DNA of 64,000 bases from assembly GCF_050948215.1 (NCBI RefSeq), contig NW_027488962.1:1-64000 (forward strand). Direction: 5' to 3'. The stretch's first letter is position 1, and the number at the start of each line of letters is the position of its first letter. Below are positions 11,561 to 27,400 of this stretch, piece after piece. The notes under the pieces are model-generated. The model was not told the DNA's origin. It ran no database searches and was given only the letters and a program-made list of their open reading frames with translations. This DNA comes from Halictus rubicundus (taxonomy: Eukaryota > Arthropoda > Insecta > Hymenoptera > Halictidae). The translations under genes were made by a program, and so were the position numbers.

Positions 11561-13910
11561 TCCTATCCTAACCTCTATCCTATCCTATCCTCTATCCTAT
11601 CCTATCCTCTATCCTATCCTATCCTCTATCCTATCCTATCCTCTATCCTATCCTATCCTCTATCCTATCCTATCCTCTATCCTATCCTATCCTCTATCCT
11701 ATCCTATCCTCTATCCTATCCTATCCTCTATCCTATCATATCCTCTATCCTATCCTATCCTCCATCCTATCCTATCCTCTATCCTATCCTATCCTCTATC
11801 CTATCCTATCCTCTATCCTATCCTATCCTCTCTCCTATCCTATCCTCTATCCTATCCTATCCTCTATCCTATCCTATCCTCTATCCTATCCTATCCTCTA
11901 TCCTATCCTATCGTCTATCCTATCCTATCCTCTATCCTATCCTATCGTCTATCCTATCCTATCCTCTATCCTATCCTATCCTCTATCCTATCCTATCCTC
12001 TATCCTATCCTATCCTCTATCCTATCCTATCCTCTATCCTATCCTCTATCCTCTATCCTATCCTATCGTGTATCCTATCCTCTATCCTATCCTATCCTCT
12101 ATCCTATCCTATCCTCTATCCTATCCTATCCTCTATCCTATCCTACCCTCTATCCTATCCTATCCTCTATCCTATCCTCTATCCTATCCTATCCTCTATC
12201 CTATTCTATCCTCTATCCTATCCTATCCTCTATCCTATCCTATCCTTTCCTGTATCCTAGCCAATCCTCTATCCTATCCTGTCCTCTATCCTATCCTATC
12301 CTCTATCCTATCCCATCCTCTATCCTATCCTATCCTCTTTCCTATCCTATCCTCTATCCTATCCTATCCTCTATCCTATCCTATCCTCTATCCTATCCTA
12401 TCGTCTATCCTATCCTATCCTCTATCCTATCCTATCCTCTATCCTATCCTATCCTCTATCCTATCCTATCCTCTATCCTATCCTATCCTCTATCCTATCC
12501 TATCGTGTATCCTATCCTCTATCCTATCCTATCCTCTATCCTATCCTATCCTCTATCCTATCCTACCCTCTATCCTATCCTATCCTCTGTCCTATCAAAT
12601 CCCCTATCCTATCCTCTATCCTATCCTATCCTGTATCCTATCCAATCCTCTATCCTATCCTATCATCTATCCTCTATCCTATCCAATCCTCTATCCTAGC
12701 CTATCCTCTACCCTATCATATCATCTATCCTGTAATATCCTCTATCCTATCCTATCCTCTATCCAATCATCTATCCTATCATATCCTCTATTCTATCCTA
12801 TCCTCTATCCTATCCTATCCTCTATCCTATCCTATCTTCTATCCTATCCTATCAACTATCCTATCAAATCCCCTATCCTATCCTCTGTACTATCCTATCC
12901 TCTATCGTATCCTATCCTCTATCGTCTATCCTATCCTCTATCCTATCATCTATCCTCAATCCTATCCTTTCCTGTATCCTATTAAATCCTCTATCCTATC
13001 CTATGCTCTATCCTATCCTGTCCTCTATCCTATCCTATCCTCTATCCTATCCTCTATCCTATCCTATCCTCTATCCTATCCTATCCTCTATCCTATCCTA
13101 TCCTCTATCCTATCCTATCCTCTATCCTATCCTATCCTCTATCCTATCCTATCCTCTATCCTATCCTATCCTCTATCCTATCCTATCCTCTATCCTATCC
13201 TATCCTCTATCCTATCCTATCCTCTATCCTATCCTATCCTCTATCCTATCCTATCCTCTATCCTATTATATCCTCTATCCTATCCTATCCTCCATCCTAT
13301 CCTATCCTCTATCCTATCCTATCCTCTATCCTATCCTATCCTCTATCCTATCCTATCCTCTCTCCTATCCTATCCTCTATCCTATCCTATCCTCTATCCT
13401 ATCCTATCCTCTATCCTATCCTATCCTCTATCCTATCCTATCGTCTATCCTATCCTATCCTCTATCCTATCCTATCGTCTATCCTATCCTATCCTCTATC
13501 CTATCCTATCCTCTATCCTATCCTATCCTCTATCCTATCCTATCCTCTATCCTATCCTATCCTCTATCCTATCCTCTATCCTCTATCCTATCCTATCGTG
13601 TATCCTATCCTCTATCCTATCCTATCCTCTATCCTATCCTATCCTCTATCCTATCCTATCCTCTATCCTATCCTACCCTCTATCCTATCCTATCCTCTAT
13701 CCTATCCTCTATCCTATCCTATCCTCTATCCTATTCTATCCTCTATCCTATCCTATCCTCTATCCTATCCTATCCTTTCCTGTATCCTAGCCAATCCTCT
13801 ATCCTATCCTGTCCTCTATCCTATCCTATCCTCTATCCTATCCCATCCTCTATCCTATCCTATCCTCTTTCCTATCCTATCCTCTATCCTATCCTATCCT
13901 CTATCCTATC
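11561..13910 (+). repeat. 1530-bp duplication (two copies of about 0.8 kb)
   Basis: About 11570-12384 recurs at about 13100-13914 with a constant offset of 1530 bp (90 x 17). Matching landmarks are TCCATCC at 11761/13291, TCTCTCC near 11830/13360, and ATCGTGTATCC near 12068/13598. One clear difference is TCCTATCATA at 11731 against TCCTATTATA at 13261. The copies diverge where 12385 reads TCGTCTATCC and 13915 reads TCGTGTATCC. The spacer (about 12385-13100) carries the CAAATCCCC, CCAATCC and CTGTACTATCC landmark set. Confidence 0.85.
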
Positions 13911-16900
13911 CTATCGTGTATCCTATCCTCTATCCTATCCTATCCTCTATCCTATCCTATCCTCTATCCTATCCTACCCTCTATCCTATCCTATCCTCTA
14001 TCCTATCCTATCGTCTATCCTATCCTCTATCCTATCCTATCCTCTATCCTATCCTATCCTCTATCCTATCCTATCCTCTATCCTATCCTATCCTCTATCC
14101 TATCCTATCCTCTATCCTATCCTATCCTCTATCCTATCCTATCGTGTATCCTATCCTCTATCCTATCCTATCCTCTATCCTATCCTATCCTCTATCCTAT
14201 CCTATCCTCTATCCTATCCTACCCTCTATCCTATCCTGTCCTCTATCCTATCCTGTCCTCTATCCTATCCTATCCTGTATCCTATCCTATCGTCTATCCT
14301 ATCCTATCCTCTATCCTATCCTATCCTCTATCCTATCCTATCCTCTATCCTATCGTATCGTCTATCCTATCCTATCTTCTATCCTATCCTATCCTCTATC
14401 CTCTATCGAATCCAATCCTCTATCCTATCATCTATTCTATCCTCTATCCTATCCTATCCTCTTTCCTATCCTATCCTCTATCCTATCCTATCCTCTATCC
14501 TATCCTATCCTCTATCCTATCCTATCCTCTATCCTATCCTATCCTCTATCCTATCCTATCCTCTATCCTATCCTATCGTCTATCCTATCCTATCCTCTAT
14601 CCTACCCTATCCTCTATCCTATCCTATCCTCTATCCTATCCTATCCTCTATCCTATCCTATCCTCTATCCTATCCTATCCACTATCCTATCCTCTATCCT
14701 CTATCCTATCCTATCGTGTATCCTATCCTCTATCCTATCCTATCCTCTATCCTATCCTATCCTCTATCCTATCCTATCCTCTATCCTATCCTACCCTCTA
14801 TCCTATCCTATCATCTATCCTATCCTCTATCCTATCCTATCCTCTATCCTATTCTATCCTCTATCCTATCCTATCCTCTATCCTATCCTATCCTTTCCTG
14901 TATCCTAGCCAATCCTCTATCCTATCCTGTCCTCTATCCTATCCTATCCTCTATCCTATCCTATCCTCTATCCTATCCTATCCTCTTTCCTATCCTATCC
15001 TCTATCCTATCCTATCCTCTATCCTATCCTATCCTCTATCCTATCCTATCGTCTATCCTATCCTATCCTCTATCCTATCCTATCCTCTATCCTATCCTAT
15101 CCTCTATCCTATCCTATCCTCTATCCTATCCTATCGTGTATCCTATCCTCTATCCTATCCTATCCTCTATCCTATCCTATCCTCTATCCTATCCTATCCT
15201 CTATCCTATCCTACCCTCTATCCTATCCTATCCTCTATCCTATCCTATCCTCTATCCTATCCTACCCTCTATCCTATCCTATCCTCTATCCTATCCTATC
15301 GTCTATCCTATCCTCTATCCTATCCTATCCTCTATCCTATCCTATCCTCTATCCTATCCTATCCTCTATCCTATCCTATCCTCTATCCTATCCTATCGTG
15401 TATCCTATCCTCTATCCTATCCTATCCTCTATCCTATCCTATCCTCTATCCTATCCTATCCACTATCCTATCCTACCCTCTATCCTATCCTGTCCTCTAT
15501 CCTATCCTGTCCTCTATCCTATCCTATCCTGTATCCTATCCTATCCTCTATCCTATCCTATCCTCTATCCTATCCTATCCTCTATCCTATCCTATCCTCT
15601 ATCCTATCGTATCGTCTATCCTATCCTATCTTCTATCCTATCCTATCCTCTATCCTCTATCGAATCCAATCCTCTATCCTATCATCTATTCTATCCTCTA
15701 TCCTATCCTATCCTCTTTCCTATCCTATCCTCTATCCTATCCTATCCTCTATCCTATCCTATCCTCTATCCTATCCTATCCTCTATCCTATCCTATCGTC
15801 TATCCTATCCTATCCTCTATCCTATCCTATCCTCTATCCTATCCTATCCTCTATCCTATCCTATCCTCTATCCTATCCTATCCTCTATCCTATCATATCC
15901 TGTATCCTATCCTATCCTCTATCCTATCCTATCCTCTATCCTATCCTATCCTCTATCCTCTATCCTATCCTATCCTCTATCCTATCCTATCCTCTATCCT
16001 ATCCTATCCTCTATCCTATCATATCCTCTATCCTATCCTATCCTCTATCCTATCCTATCCTATCCTCTATCCTATCCTATCCTCTATCCTATCCTATCCT
16101 CTATCCTATCCTATCCTCTATCCTATCCTATCCTCTATCCTATCCTATCCTCTATCCTATCCTATCCTCTATCCTATCCTATCCTCTATCCTATCCTATC
16201 GTCTATCCTATCCTATCCTCTATCCTATCCTATCCTCTATCCTATCCTATCCTCTATCCTATCCTATCCTCTATCCTATCCTATCCTCTATCCTATCCTA
16301 TCCTCTATCCTATCCTATCCTCTATCCTATCCTCTATCCTCTATCCTATCCTATCGTGTATCCTATCCTCTATCCTATCCTATCCTCTATCCTATCCTAT
16401 CCTCTATCCTATCCTATCCTCTATCCTATCCTACCCTCTATCCTATCCTATCCTCTATCCTATCCTCTATCCTATCCTATCCTCTATCCTATTCTATCCT
16501 CTATCCTATCCTATCCTCTATCCTATCCTATCCTTTCCTGTATCCTAGCCAATCCTCTATCCTATCCTGTCCTCTATCCTATCCTATCCTCTATCCTATC
16601 CTATCCTCTATCCTATCCTATCCTCTTTCCTATCCTATCCTCTATCCTATCCTATCCTCTATCCTATCCTATCCTCTATCCTATCCTATCGTCTATCCTA
16701 TCCTATCCTCTATCCTATCCTATCCTCTATCCTATCCTATCCTCTATCCTATCCTATCCTCTATCCTATCCTATCGTGTATCCTATCCTCTATCCTATCC
16801 TATCCTCTATCCTATCCTGTCCTCTATCCTATCCTACCCTCTATCCTATCCTATCCTCTATCCTATCCTATCGTCTATCCTATCCTCTATCCTATCCTAT

Positions 16901-18400
16901 CCTCTATCCTATCCTATCCTCTATCCTATCCTATCGTGTATCCTATCCTCTATCCTATCCTATCCTCTATCCTATCCTATCCTCTATCCTATCCTATCCT
17001 CTATCCTATCCTACCCTCTATCCTATCCTGTCCTCTATCCTATCCTGTCCTCTATCCTATCCTATCCTGTATCCTATCCTATCCTCTATCCTATCCTATC
17101 CTCTATCCTATCCTATCCTCTATCCTATCCTATCCTCTATCCTATCGTATCGTCTATCCTATCCTATCTTCTATCCTATCCTATCCTCTATCCTCTATCG
17201 AATCCAATCCTCTATCCTATCATCTATTCTATCCTCTATCCTATCCTATCCTCTTTCCTATCCTATCCTCTATCCTATCCTATCCTCTATCCTATCCTAT
17301 CCTCTATCCTATCCTATCCTCTATCCTATCCTATCCTCTATCCTATCCTATCGTCTATCCTATACTATCCTCTATCCTATCCTATCCTCTATCCTATCCT
17401 ATCCTCTATCCTATCCTATCCTCTATCCTATCCTATCCTCTATCCTATCCTATCCTCTATCCTATCCTCTATCCTCTATCCTATCCTATCGTGTATCCTA
17501 TCCTCTATCCTATCCTATCCTCTATCCTATCCTATCCTCTATCCTATCCTATCCTCTATCCTATCCAACCTCTATCCTATCTTATCCTCTATCCTATCCT
17601 CTATCCTATCCTATCCTCTATCCTATTCTATCCTCTATCCTATCCTATCCTCTATCCTATCCTATCCTTTCCTGTATCCTAGCCAATCCTCTATCCTATC
17701 CTGTCCTCTATCCTATCCTATCCTCTATCCTATCCTATCCTCTATCCTATCCTATCCTCTATCCTATCCTATCCTCTATCCTATCCTATCCTCTATCCTA
17801 TCCTATCGTCTATCCTATCCTATCCTCTATCCTATCCTATCCTCTATCCTATCCTATCCTCTATCCTATCCTATCCTCTATTCTATCCTATCCTCTATCC
17901 TATCCTATCGTGTATCCTATCCTCTATCCTATCCTATCCTCTATCCTATCCTATCCTCTATCCTATCCTATCCTCCATCCTATCCTACCCTCTATCCTAT
18001 CCTATCCTCTATCCTATCCTATCGTCTATCCTATCCTCTATCCTATCCTATCCTCTATCCTATCCTATCCTCTATCCTATCCTATCCTCTATCCTATCCT
18101 ATCGTGTATCCTATCCTCTATCCTATCCTATCCTCTATCCTATCCTATCCTCTATCCTATCCTATCCTCTATCCTATCCTACCCTCTATCCTATCCTGTC
18201 CTCTATCCTATCCTGTCCTCTATCCTATCCTGTCCTCTATCCTATCCTATCCTGTATCCTATCCTATCCTCTATCCTATCCTATCCTCTATCCTATCCTA
18301 TCCTCTATCCTATCCTATCCTCTATCCTATCCTATCCTCTATCCTATCCTATCCTCTATCCTATCCTATCCTCTATCCTATCCTATCCTCTATCCTATCC
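13911..18400 (+). repeat. Array C segment: diverged higher-order modules
   Basis: Modules bounded by ATCGTGTATCC (about 14143, 14715, 15135, 15398, 16356, 16776, 16936, 17490, 17910 and 18104) and by CTTTCCTGTATCCTAGCC (near 14890, 16530 and 17665). They hold the ATCGAATCCAATCC landmark (about 14405, 15660 and 17200). The modules resemble those of the 5.69-kb repeat to the right. However, offsets to the right-hand counterparts shift between 5556 and 5606 bp, meaning whole-monomer or module gains and losses. This looks like an older, partly scrambled flank of that repeat. Confidence 0.7.
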
Positions 18401-21400
18401 TATCGTCTATCCTATCCTATCCTCTATCCTATCCTATCCTCTATCCTATCCTATCCTCTATCCTATCCTATCCTCTATCCTATCCTATCCTCTATCCTAT
18501 CCTATCCTCTATCCTATCCTATCCTCTATCCTATCCTCTATCCTCTATCCTATCCTATCGTGTATCCTATCCTCTATCCTATCCTATCCTCTATCCTATC
18601 CTATCCTCTATCCTATCCTATCCTCTATCCTATCCTACCCTCTATCCTATCCTATCCTCTATCCTATCCTCTATCCTATCCTATCCTCTATCCTATTCTA
18701 TCCTCTATCCTATCCTATCCTCTATCCTATCCTATCCTTTCCTGTATCCTAGCCAATCCTCTATCCTATCCTGTCCTCTATCCTATCCTATCCTCTATCC
18801 TATCCTATCCTCTATCCTATCCTATCCTCTTTCCTATCCTATCCTCTATCCTATCCTATCCTCTATCCTATCCTATCCTCTATCCTATCCTATCGTCTAT
18901 CCTATCCTATCCTCTATCCTATCCTATCCTCTATCCTATCCTATCCTCTATCCTATCCTATCCTCTATCCTATCCTATCGTGTATCCTATCCTCTATCCT
19001 ATCCTATCCTCTATCCTATCCTGTCCTCTATCCTATCCTACCCTCTATCCTATCCTATCCTCTATCCTATCCTATCGTCTATCCTATCCTCTATCCTATC
19101 CTATCCTCTATCCTATCCTGTCCTCTATCCTATCCTGTCCTCTATCCTATCCTATCCTGTATCCTATCCTATCCTCTATCCTATCCTATCCTCTATCCTA
19201 TCCTATCCTCTATCCTATCCTATCCTCTATCCTATCCTATCCTCTATCCTATCCTATCCTCTATCCTATCCTATCCTCTATCCTATCCTATCCTCTATCC
19301 TATCCTATCGTCTATCCTATCCTATCCTCTATCCTATCCTATCCTCTATCCTATCCTATCCTCTATCCTATCCTATCCTCTATCCTATCCTATCCTCTAT
19401 CCTATCCTATCCTCTATCCTATCCTATCCTCTATCCTATCCTCTATCCTCTATCCTATCCTATCGTGTATCCTATCCTCTATCCTATCCTATCCTCTATC
19501 CTATCCTATCCTCTATCCTATCCTATCCTCTATCCTATCCTACCCTCTATCCTATCCTATCCTCTATCCTATCCTCTATCCTATCCTATCCTCTATCCTA
19601 TTCTATCCTCTATCCTATCCTATCCTCTATCCTATCCTATCCTTTCCTGTATCCTAGCCAATCCTCTATCCTATCCTGTCCTCTATCCTATCCTATCCTC
19701 TATCCTATCCTATCCTCTATCCTATCCTATCCTCTTTCCTATCCTATCCTCTATCCTATCCTATCCTCTATCCTATCCTATCCTCTATCCTATCCTATCG
19801 TCTATCCTATCCTATCCTCTATCCTATCCTATCCTCTATCCTATCCTATCCTCTATCCTATCCTATCCTCTATCCTATCCTACCCTCTATCCTATCCTAT
19901 CCTCTATCCTATCCTATCGTCTATCCTATCCTCTATCCTATCCTATCCTCTATCCTATCCTATCCTCTATCCTATCCTATCCTCTATCCTATCCTATCGT
20001 GTATCCTATCCTCTATCCTATCCTATCCTCTATCCTATCCTATCCTCTATCCTATCCTATCCTCTATCCTATCCTACCCTCTATCCTATCCTGTCCTCTA
20101 TCCTATCCTGTCCTCTATCCTATCCTATCCTGTATCCTATCCTATCCTCTATCCTATCCTATCCTCTATCCTATCCTATCCTCTATCCTATCCTATCCTC
20201 TATCCTATCGTATCGTCTATCCTATCCTATCTTCTATCCTATCCTATCCTCTATCCTCTATCGAATCCAATCCTCTATCCTATCATCTATTCTATCCTCT
20301 ATCCTATCCTATCCTCTTTCCTATCCTATCCTCTATCCTATCCTATCCTCTATCCTATCCTATCCTCTATCCTATCCTATCCTCTATCCTATCCTATCCT
20401 CTATCCTATCCTATCGTCTATCCTATCCTATCCTCTATCCTATCCTATCCTCTATCCTATCCTATCCTCTATCCTATCCTATCCTCTATCCTATCCTATC
20501 CTCTATCCTATCCTATCCTCTATCCTATCCTCTATCCTCTATCCTATCCTATCGTGTATCCTATCCTCTATCCTATCCTATCCTCTATCCTATCCTATCC
20601 TCTATCCTATCCTATCCTCTATCCTATCGTATCGTCTATCCTATCCTATCTTCTATCCTATCCTATCCTCTATCCTCTATCGAATCCAATCCTCTATCCT
20701 ATCATCTATTCTATCCTCTATCCTATCCTATCCTCTTTCCTATCCTATCCTCTATCCTATCCTATCCTCTATCCTATCCTACCCTCTATCCTATCTTATC
20801 CTCTATCCTATCCTCTATCCTATCCTATCCTCTATCCTATTCTATCCTCTATCCTATCCTATCCTCTATCCTATCCTATCCTTTCCTGTATCCTAGCCAA
20901 TCCTCTATCCTATCCTGTCCTCTATCCTATCCTATCCTCTATCCTATCCTATCCTCTATTCTATCCTATCCTCTATCCTATCCTATCGTGTATCCTATCC
21001 TCTATCCTATCCTATCCTCTATCCTATCCTATCCTCTATCCTATCCTATCCTCCATCCTATCCTACCCTCTATCCTATCCTATCCTCTATCCTATCCTAT
21101 CGTCTATCCTATCCTCTATCCTATCCTATCCTCTATCCTATCCTATCCTCTATCCTATCCTATCCTCTATCCTATCCTATCCTCTATCCTATCCTATCCT
21201 CTATCCTATCCTATCCTCTATCCTATCCTACCCTCTATCCTATCCTGTCCTCTATCCTATCCTGTCCTCTATCCTATCCTGTCCTCTATCCTATCCTATC
21301 CTGTATCCTATCCTATCCTCTATCCTATCGTATCGTCTATCCTATCCTATCTTCTATCCTATCCTATCCTCTATCCTCTATCGAATCCAATCCTCTATCC

Positions 21401-24400
21401 TATCATCTATTCTATCCTCTATCCTATCCTATCCTCTTTCCTATCCTATCCTCTATCCTATCCTATCCTCTATCCTATCCTATCCTCTATCCTATCCTAT
21501 CCTCTATCCTATCCTATCCTCTATCCTATCCTATCCTCTATCCTATCCTATCGTCTATCCTATCCTATCCTCTATCCTATCCTATCCTCTATCCTATCCT
21601 ATCCTCTATCCTATCCTATCCTCTATCCTATCCTATCCTCTATCCTATCCTATCCTCTATCCTATCCTATCCTCTATCCTATCCTATCCTCTATCCTATC
21701 CTCTATCCTCTATCCTATCCTATCGTGTATCCTATCCTCTATCCTATCCTATCCTCTATCCTATCCTATCCTCTATCCTATCCTATCCTCTATCCTATCC
21801 TACCCTCTATCCTATCCAATCCTCTATCCTATCCTCTATCCTATCCTCTATCCTATCCTATCCTCTATCCTATTCTATCCTCTATCCTATCCTATCCTCT
21901 ATCCTATCCTCTATCCTATCCTATCCTCTATCCTATTCTATCCTCTATCCTATCCTATCCTCTATCCTATCCTATCCTTTCCTGTATCCTAGCCAATCCT
22001 CTATCCTATCCTATCCTCTATCCTATCCTATCCTCTATCCTATCCTATCCTCTATCCTATCCTATCCTCTATCCTATCCTATCCTCTATCCTATCCTCTA
22101 TCCTCTATCCTATCCTATCGTGTATCCTATCCTCTATCCTATCCTATCCTCTATCCTATCCTATCCTCTATCCTATCCTATCCTCTATCCTATCCTCTAT
22201 CCTCTATCCTATCCTATCCTCTATCCTATCCTCTATCCTATCCTATCCTCTATCCTATTCTATCCTCTATCCTATCCTATCCTCTATCCTATCCTATCCT
22301 TTCCTGTATCCTAGCCAATCCTCTATCCTATCCTGTCCTCTATCCTATCCTATCCTCTATCCTATCCTATCCTCTATCCTATCCTATCCTCTTTCCTATC
22401 CTATCCTCTATCCTATCCTATTCTCTATCCTATCCTATCCTCTATCCTATCCTATCGTCTATCCTATCCTATCCTCTATCCTATCCTATCCTCTATCCTA
22501 TCCTATCCTCTATCCTATCCTATCCTCTATCCTATCCTATTGTGTATCCTATCCTCTATCCTATCCTATCCTCTATCCTATCCTGTCCTCTATCCTATCC
22601 TGTCCTCTATCCTATCCTATCCTGTATCCTATCCTATCCTCTATCCTATCCTATCCTCTATCCTATCCTATCCTCTATCCTATCCTATCCTCTATCCTAT
22701 CGTATCGTCTATCCTATCCTATCTTCTATCCTATCCTATCCTCTATCCTCTATCGAATCCAATCCTCTATCCTATCATCTATTCTATCCTCTATCCTATC
22801 CTATCCTCTTTCCTATCCTATCCTCTATCCTATCCTATCCTCTATCCTATCCTATCCTCTATCCTATCCTATCCTCTATCCTATCCTATCCTCTATCCTA
22901 TCCTATCGTCTATCCTATCCTATCCTCTATCCTATCCTATCCTCTATCCTATCCTATCCTCTATCCTATCCTATCCTCTATCCTATCCTATCCTCTATCC
23001 TATCCTATCCTCTATCCTATCCTCTATCCTCTATCCTATCCTATCGTGTATCCTATCCTCTATCCTATCCTATCCTCTATCCTATCCTATCCTCTATCCT
23101 ATCCTATCCTCTATCCTATCCTACCCTCTATCCTATCTTATCCTCTATCCTATCCTCTATCCTATCCTATCCTCTATCCTATTCTATCCTCTATCCTATC
23201 CTATCCTCTATCCTATCCTATCCTTTCCTGTATCCTAGCCAATCCTCTATCCTATCCTGTCCTCTATCCTATCCTATCCTCTATCCTATCCTATCCTCTA
23301 TCCTATCCTATCCTCTTTCCTATCCTATCCTCTATCCTATCCTATCCTCTATCCTATCCTATCCTCTATCCTATCCTATCGTCTATCCTATCCTATCCTC
23401 TATCCTATCCTATCCTCTATCCTATCCTATCCTCTATTCTATCCTATCCTCTATCCTATCCTATCGTGTATCCTATCCTCTATCCTATCCTATCCTCTAT
23501 CCTATCCTATCCTCTATCCTATCCTATCCTCCATCCTATCCTACCCTCTATCCTATCCTATCCTCTATCCTATCCTATCGTCTATCCTATCCTCTATCCT
23601 ATCCTATCCTCTATCCTATCCTATCCTCTATCCTATCCTATCCTCTATCCTATCCTATCCTCTATCCTATCCTATCGTGTATCCTATCCTCTATCCTATC
23701 CTATCCTCTATCCTATCCTATCCTCTATCCTATCCTATCCTCTATCCTATCCTACCCTCTATCCTATCCTGTCCTCTATCCTATCCTGTCCTCTATCCTA
23801 TCCTGTCCTCTATCCTATCCTATCCTGTATCCTATCCTATCCTCTATCCTATCGTATCGTCTATCCTATCCTATCTTCTATCCTATCCTATCCTCTATCC
23901 TCTATCGAATCCAATCCTCTATCCTATCATCTATTCTATCCTCTATCCTATCCTATCCTCTTTCCTATCCTATCCTCTATCCTATCCTATCCTCTATCCT
24001 ATCCTATCCTCTATCCTATCCTATCCTCTATCCTATCCTATCCTCTATCCTATCCTATCCTCTATCCTATCCTATCCTCTATCCTATCCTATCGTCTATC
24101 CTATCCTATCCTCTATCCTATCCTATCCTCTATCCTATCCTATCCTCTATCCTATCCTATCCTCTATCCTATCCTATCCTCTATCCTATCCTATCCTCTA
24201 TCCTATCCTATCCTCTATCCTATCCTCTATCCTCTATCCTATCCTATCGTGTATCCTATCCTCTATCCTATCCTATCCTCTATCCTATCCTATCCTCTAT
24301 CCTATCCTATCCTCTATCCTATCCTACCCTCTATCCTATCCTATCCTCTATCCTATCCTCTATCCTATCCTATCCTCTATCCTATTCTATCCTCTATCCT

Positions 24401-27400
24401 ATCCTATCCTCTATCCTATCCTATCCTTTCCTGTATCCTAGCCAATCCTCTATCCTATCCTGTCCTCTATCCTATCCTATCCTCTATCCTATCCTATCCT
24501 CTATCCTATCCTATCCTCTTTCCTATCCTATCCTCTATCCTATCCTATCCTCTATCCTATCCTATCCTCTATCCTATCCTATCGTCTATCCTATTCTATC
24601 CTCTATCCTATCCTATCCTCTATCCTATCCTATCCTCTATCCTATCCTATCCTCTATCCTATCCTATCCTCTATCCTATCCTATCGTGTATCCTATCCTC
24701 TATCCTATCCTATCCTCTATCCTATCCTGTCCTCTATCCTATCCTACCCTCTATCCTATCCTATCCTCTATCCTATCCTATCGTCTATCCTATCCTCTAT
24801 CCTATCCTATCCTCTATCCTATCCTGTCCTCTATCCTATCCTGTCCTCTATCCTATCCTATCCTGTATCCTATCCTATCCTCTATCCTATCCTATCCTCT
24901 ATCCTATCCTATCCTCTATCCTATCCTATCCTCTATCCTATCCTATCCTCTATCCTATCCTATCCTCTATCCTATCCTATCCTCTATCCTATCCTATCCT
25001 CTATCCTATCCTATCGTCTATCCTATCCTATCCTCTATCCTATCCTATCCTCTATCCTATCCTATCCTCTATCCTATCCTATCCTCTATCCTATCCTATC
25101 CTCTATCCTATCCTATCCTCTATCCTATCCTATCCTCTATCCTATCCTCTATCCTCTATCCTATCCTATCGTGTATCCTATCCTCTATCCTATCCTATCC
25201 TCTATCCTATCCTATCCTCTATCCTATCCTATCCTCTATCCTATCCTACCCTCTATCCTATCCTATCCTCTATCCTATCCTCTATCCTATCCTATCCTCT
25301 ATCCTATTCTATCCTCTATCCTATCCTATCCTCTATCCTATCCTATCCTTTCCTGTATCCTAGCCAATCCTCTATCCTATCCTGTCCTCTATCCTATCCT
25401 ATCCTCTATCCTATCCTATCCTCTATCCTATCCTATCCTCTTTCCTATCCTATCCTCTATCCTATCCTATCCTCTATCCTATCCTATCCTCTATCCTATC
25501 CTATCGTCTATCCTATCCTATCCTCTATCCTATCCTATCCTCTATCCTATCCTATCCTCTATCCTATCCTATCCTCTATCCTATCCTACCCTCTATCCTA
25601 TCCTATCCTCTATCCTATCCTATCGTCTATCCTATCCTCTATCCTATCCTATCCTCACACCCTATCCTATCCTCTATCCTATCCTATCCTCTATCCTATC
25701 CTATCGTGTATCCTATCCTCTATCCTATCCTATCCTCTATCCTATCCTATCCTCTATCCTATCCTATCCTCTATCCTATCCTACCCTCTATCCTATCCTG
25801 TCCTCTATCCTATCCTGTCCTCTATCCTATCCTATCCTGTATCCTATCCTATCCTCTATCCTATCCTATCCTCTATCCTATCCTATCCTCTATCCTATCC
25901 TATCCTCTATCCTATCGTATCGTCTATCCTATCCTATCTTCTATCCTATCCTATCCTCTATCCTCTATCGAATCCAATCCTCTATCCTATCATCTATTCT
26001 ATCCTCTATCCTATCCTATCCTCTTTCCTATCCTATCCTCTATCCTATCCTATCCTCTATCCTATCCTATCCTCTATCCTATCCTATCCTCTATCCTATC
26101 CTATCCTCTATCCTATCCTATCGTCTATCCTATCCTATCCTCTATCCTATCCTATCCTCTATCCTATCCTATCCTCTATCCTATCCTATCCTCTATCCTA
26201 TCCTATCCTCTATCCTATCCTATCCTCTATCCTATCCTCTATCCTCTATCCTATCCTATCGTGTATCCTATCCTCTATCCTATCCTATCCTCTATCCTAT
26301 CCTATCCTCTATCCTATCCTATCCTCTATCCTATCGTATCGTCTATCCTATCCTATCTTCTATCCTATCCTATCCTCTATCCTCTATCGAATCCAATCCT
26401 CTATCCTATCATCTATTCTATCCTCTATCCTATCCTATCCTCTTTCCTATCCTATCCTCTATCCTATCCTATCCTCTATCCTATCCTACCCTCTATCCTA
26501 TCTTATCCTCTATCCTATCCTCTATCCTATCCTATCCTCTATCCTATTCTATCCTCTATCCTATCCTATCCTCTATCCTATCCTATCCTTTCCTGTATCC
26601 TAGCCAATCCTCTATCCTATCCTGTCCTCTATCCTATCCTATCCTCTATCCTATCCTATCCTCTATTCTATCCTATCCTCTATCCTATCCTATCGTGTAT
26701 CCTATCCTCTATCCTATCCTATCCTCTATCCTATCCTATCCTCTATCCTATCCTATCCTCCATCCTATCCTACCCTCTATCCTATCCTATCCTCTATCCT
26801 ATCCTATCGTCTATCCTATCCTCTATCCTATCCTATCCTCTATCCTATCCTATCCTCTATCCTATCCTATCCTCTATCCTATCCTATCCTCTATCCTATC
26901 CTATCCTCTATCCTATCCTACCCTCTATCCTATCCTGTCCTCTATCCTATCCTGTCCTCTATCCTATCCTGTCCTCTATCCTATCCTATCCTGTATCCTA
27001 TCCTATCCTCTATCCTATCGTATCGTCTATCCTATCCTATCTTCTATCCTATCCTATCCTCTATCCTCTATCGAATCCAATCCTCTATCCTATCATCTAT
27101 TCTATCCTCTATCCTATCCTATCCTCTTTCCTATCCTATCCTCTATCCTATCCTATCCTCTATCCTATCCTATCCTCTATCCTATCCTATCCTCTATCCT
27201 ATCCTATCCTCTATCCTATCCTATCCTCTATCCTATCCTATCGTCTATCCTATCCTATCCTCTATCCTATCCTATCCTCTATCCTATCCTATCCTCTATC
27301 CTATCCTATCCTCTATCCTATCCTATCCTCTATCCTATCCTATCCTCTATCCTATCCTATCCTCTATCCTATCCTATCCTCTATCCTATCCTCTATCCTC

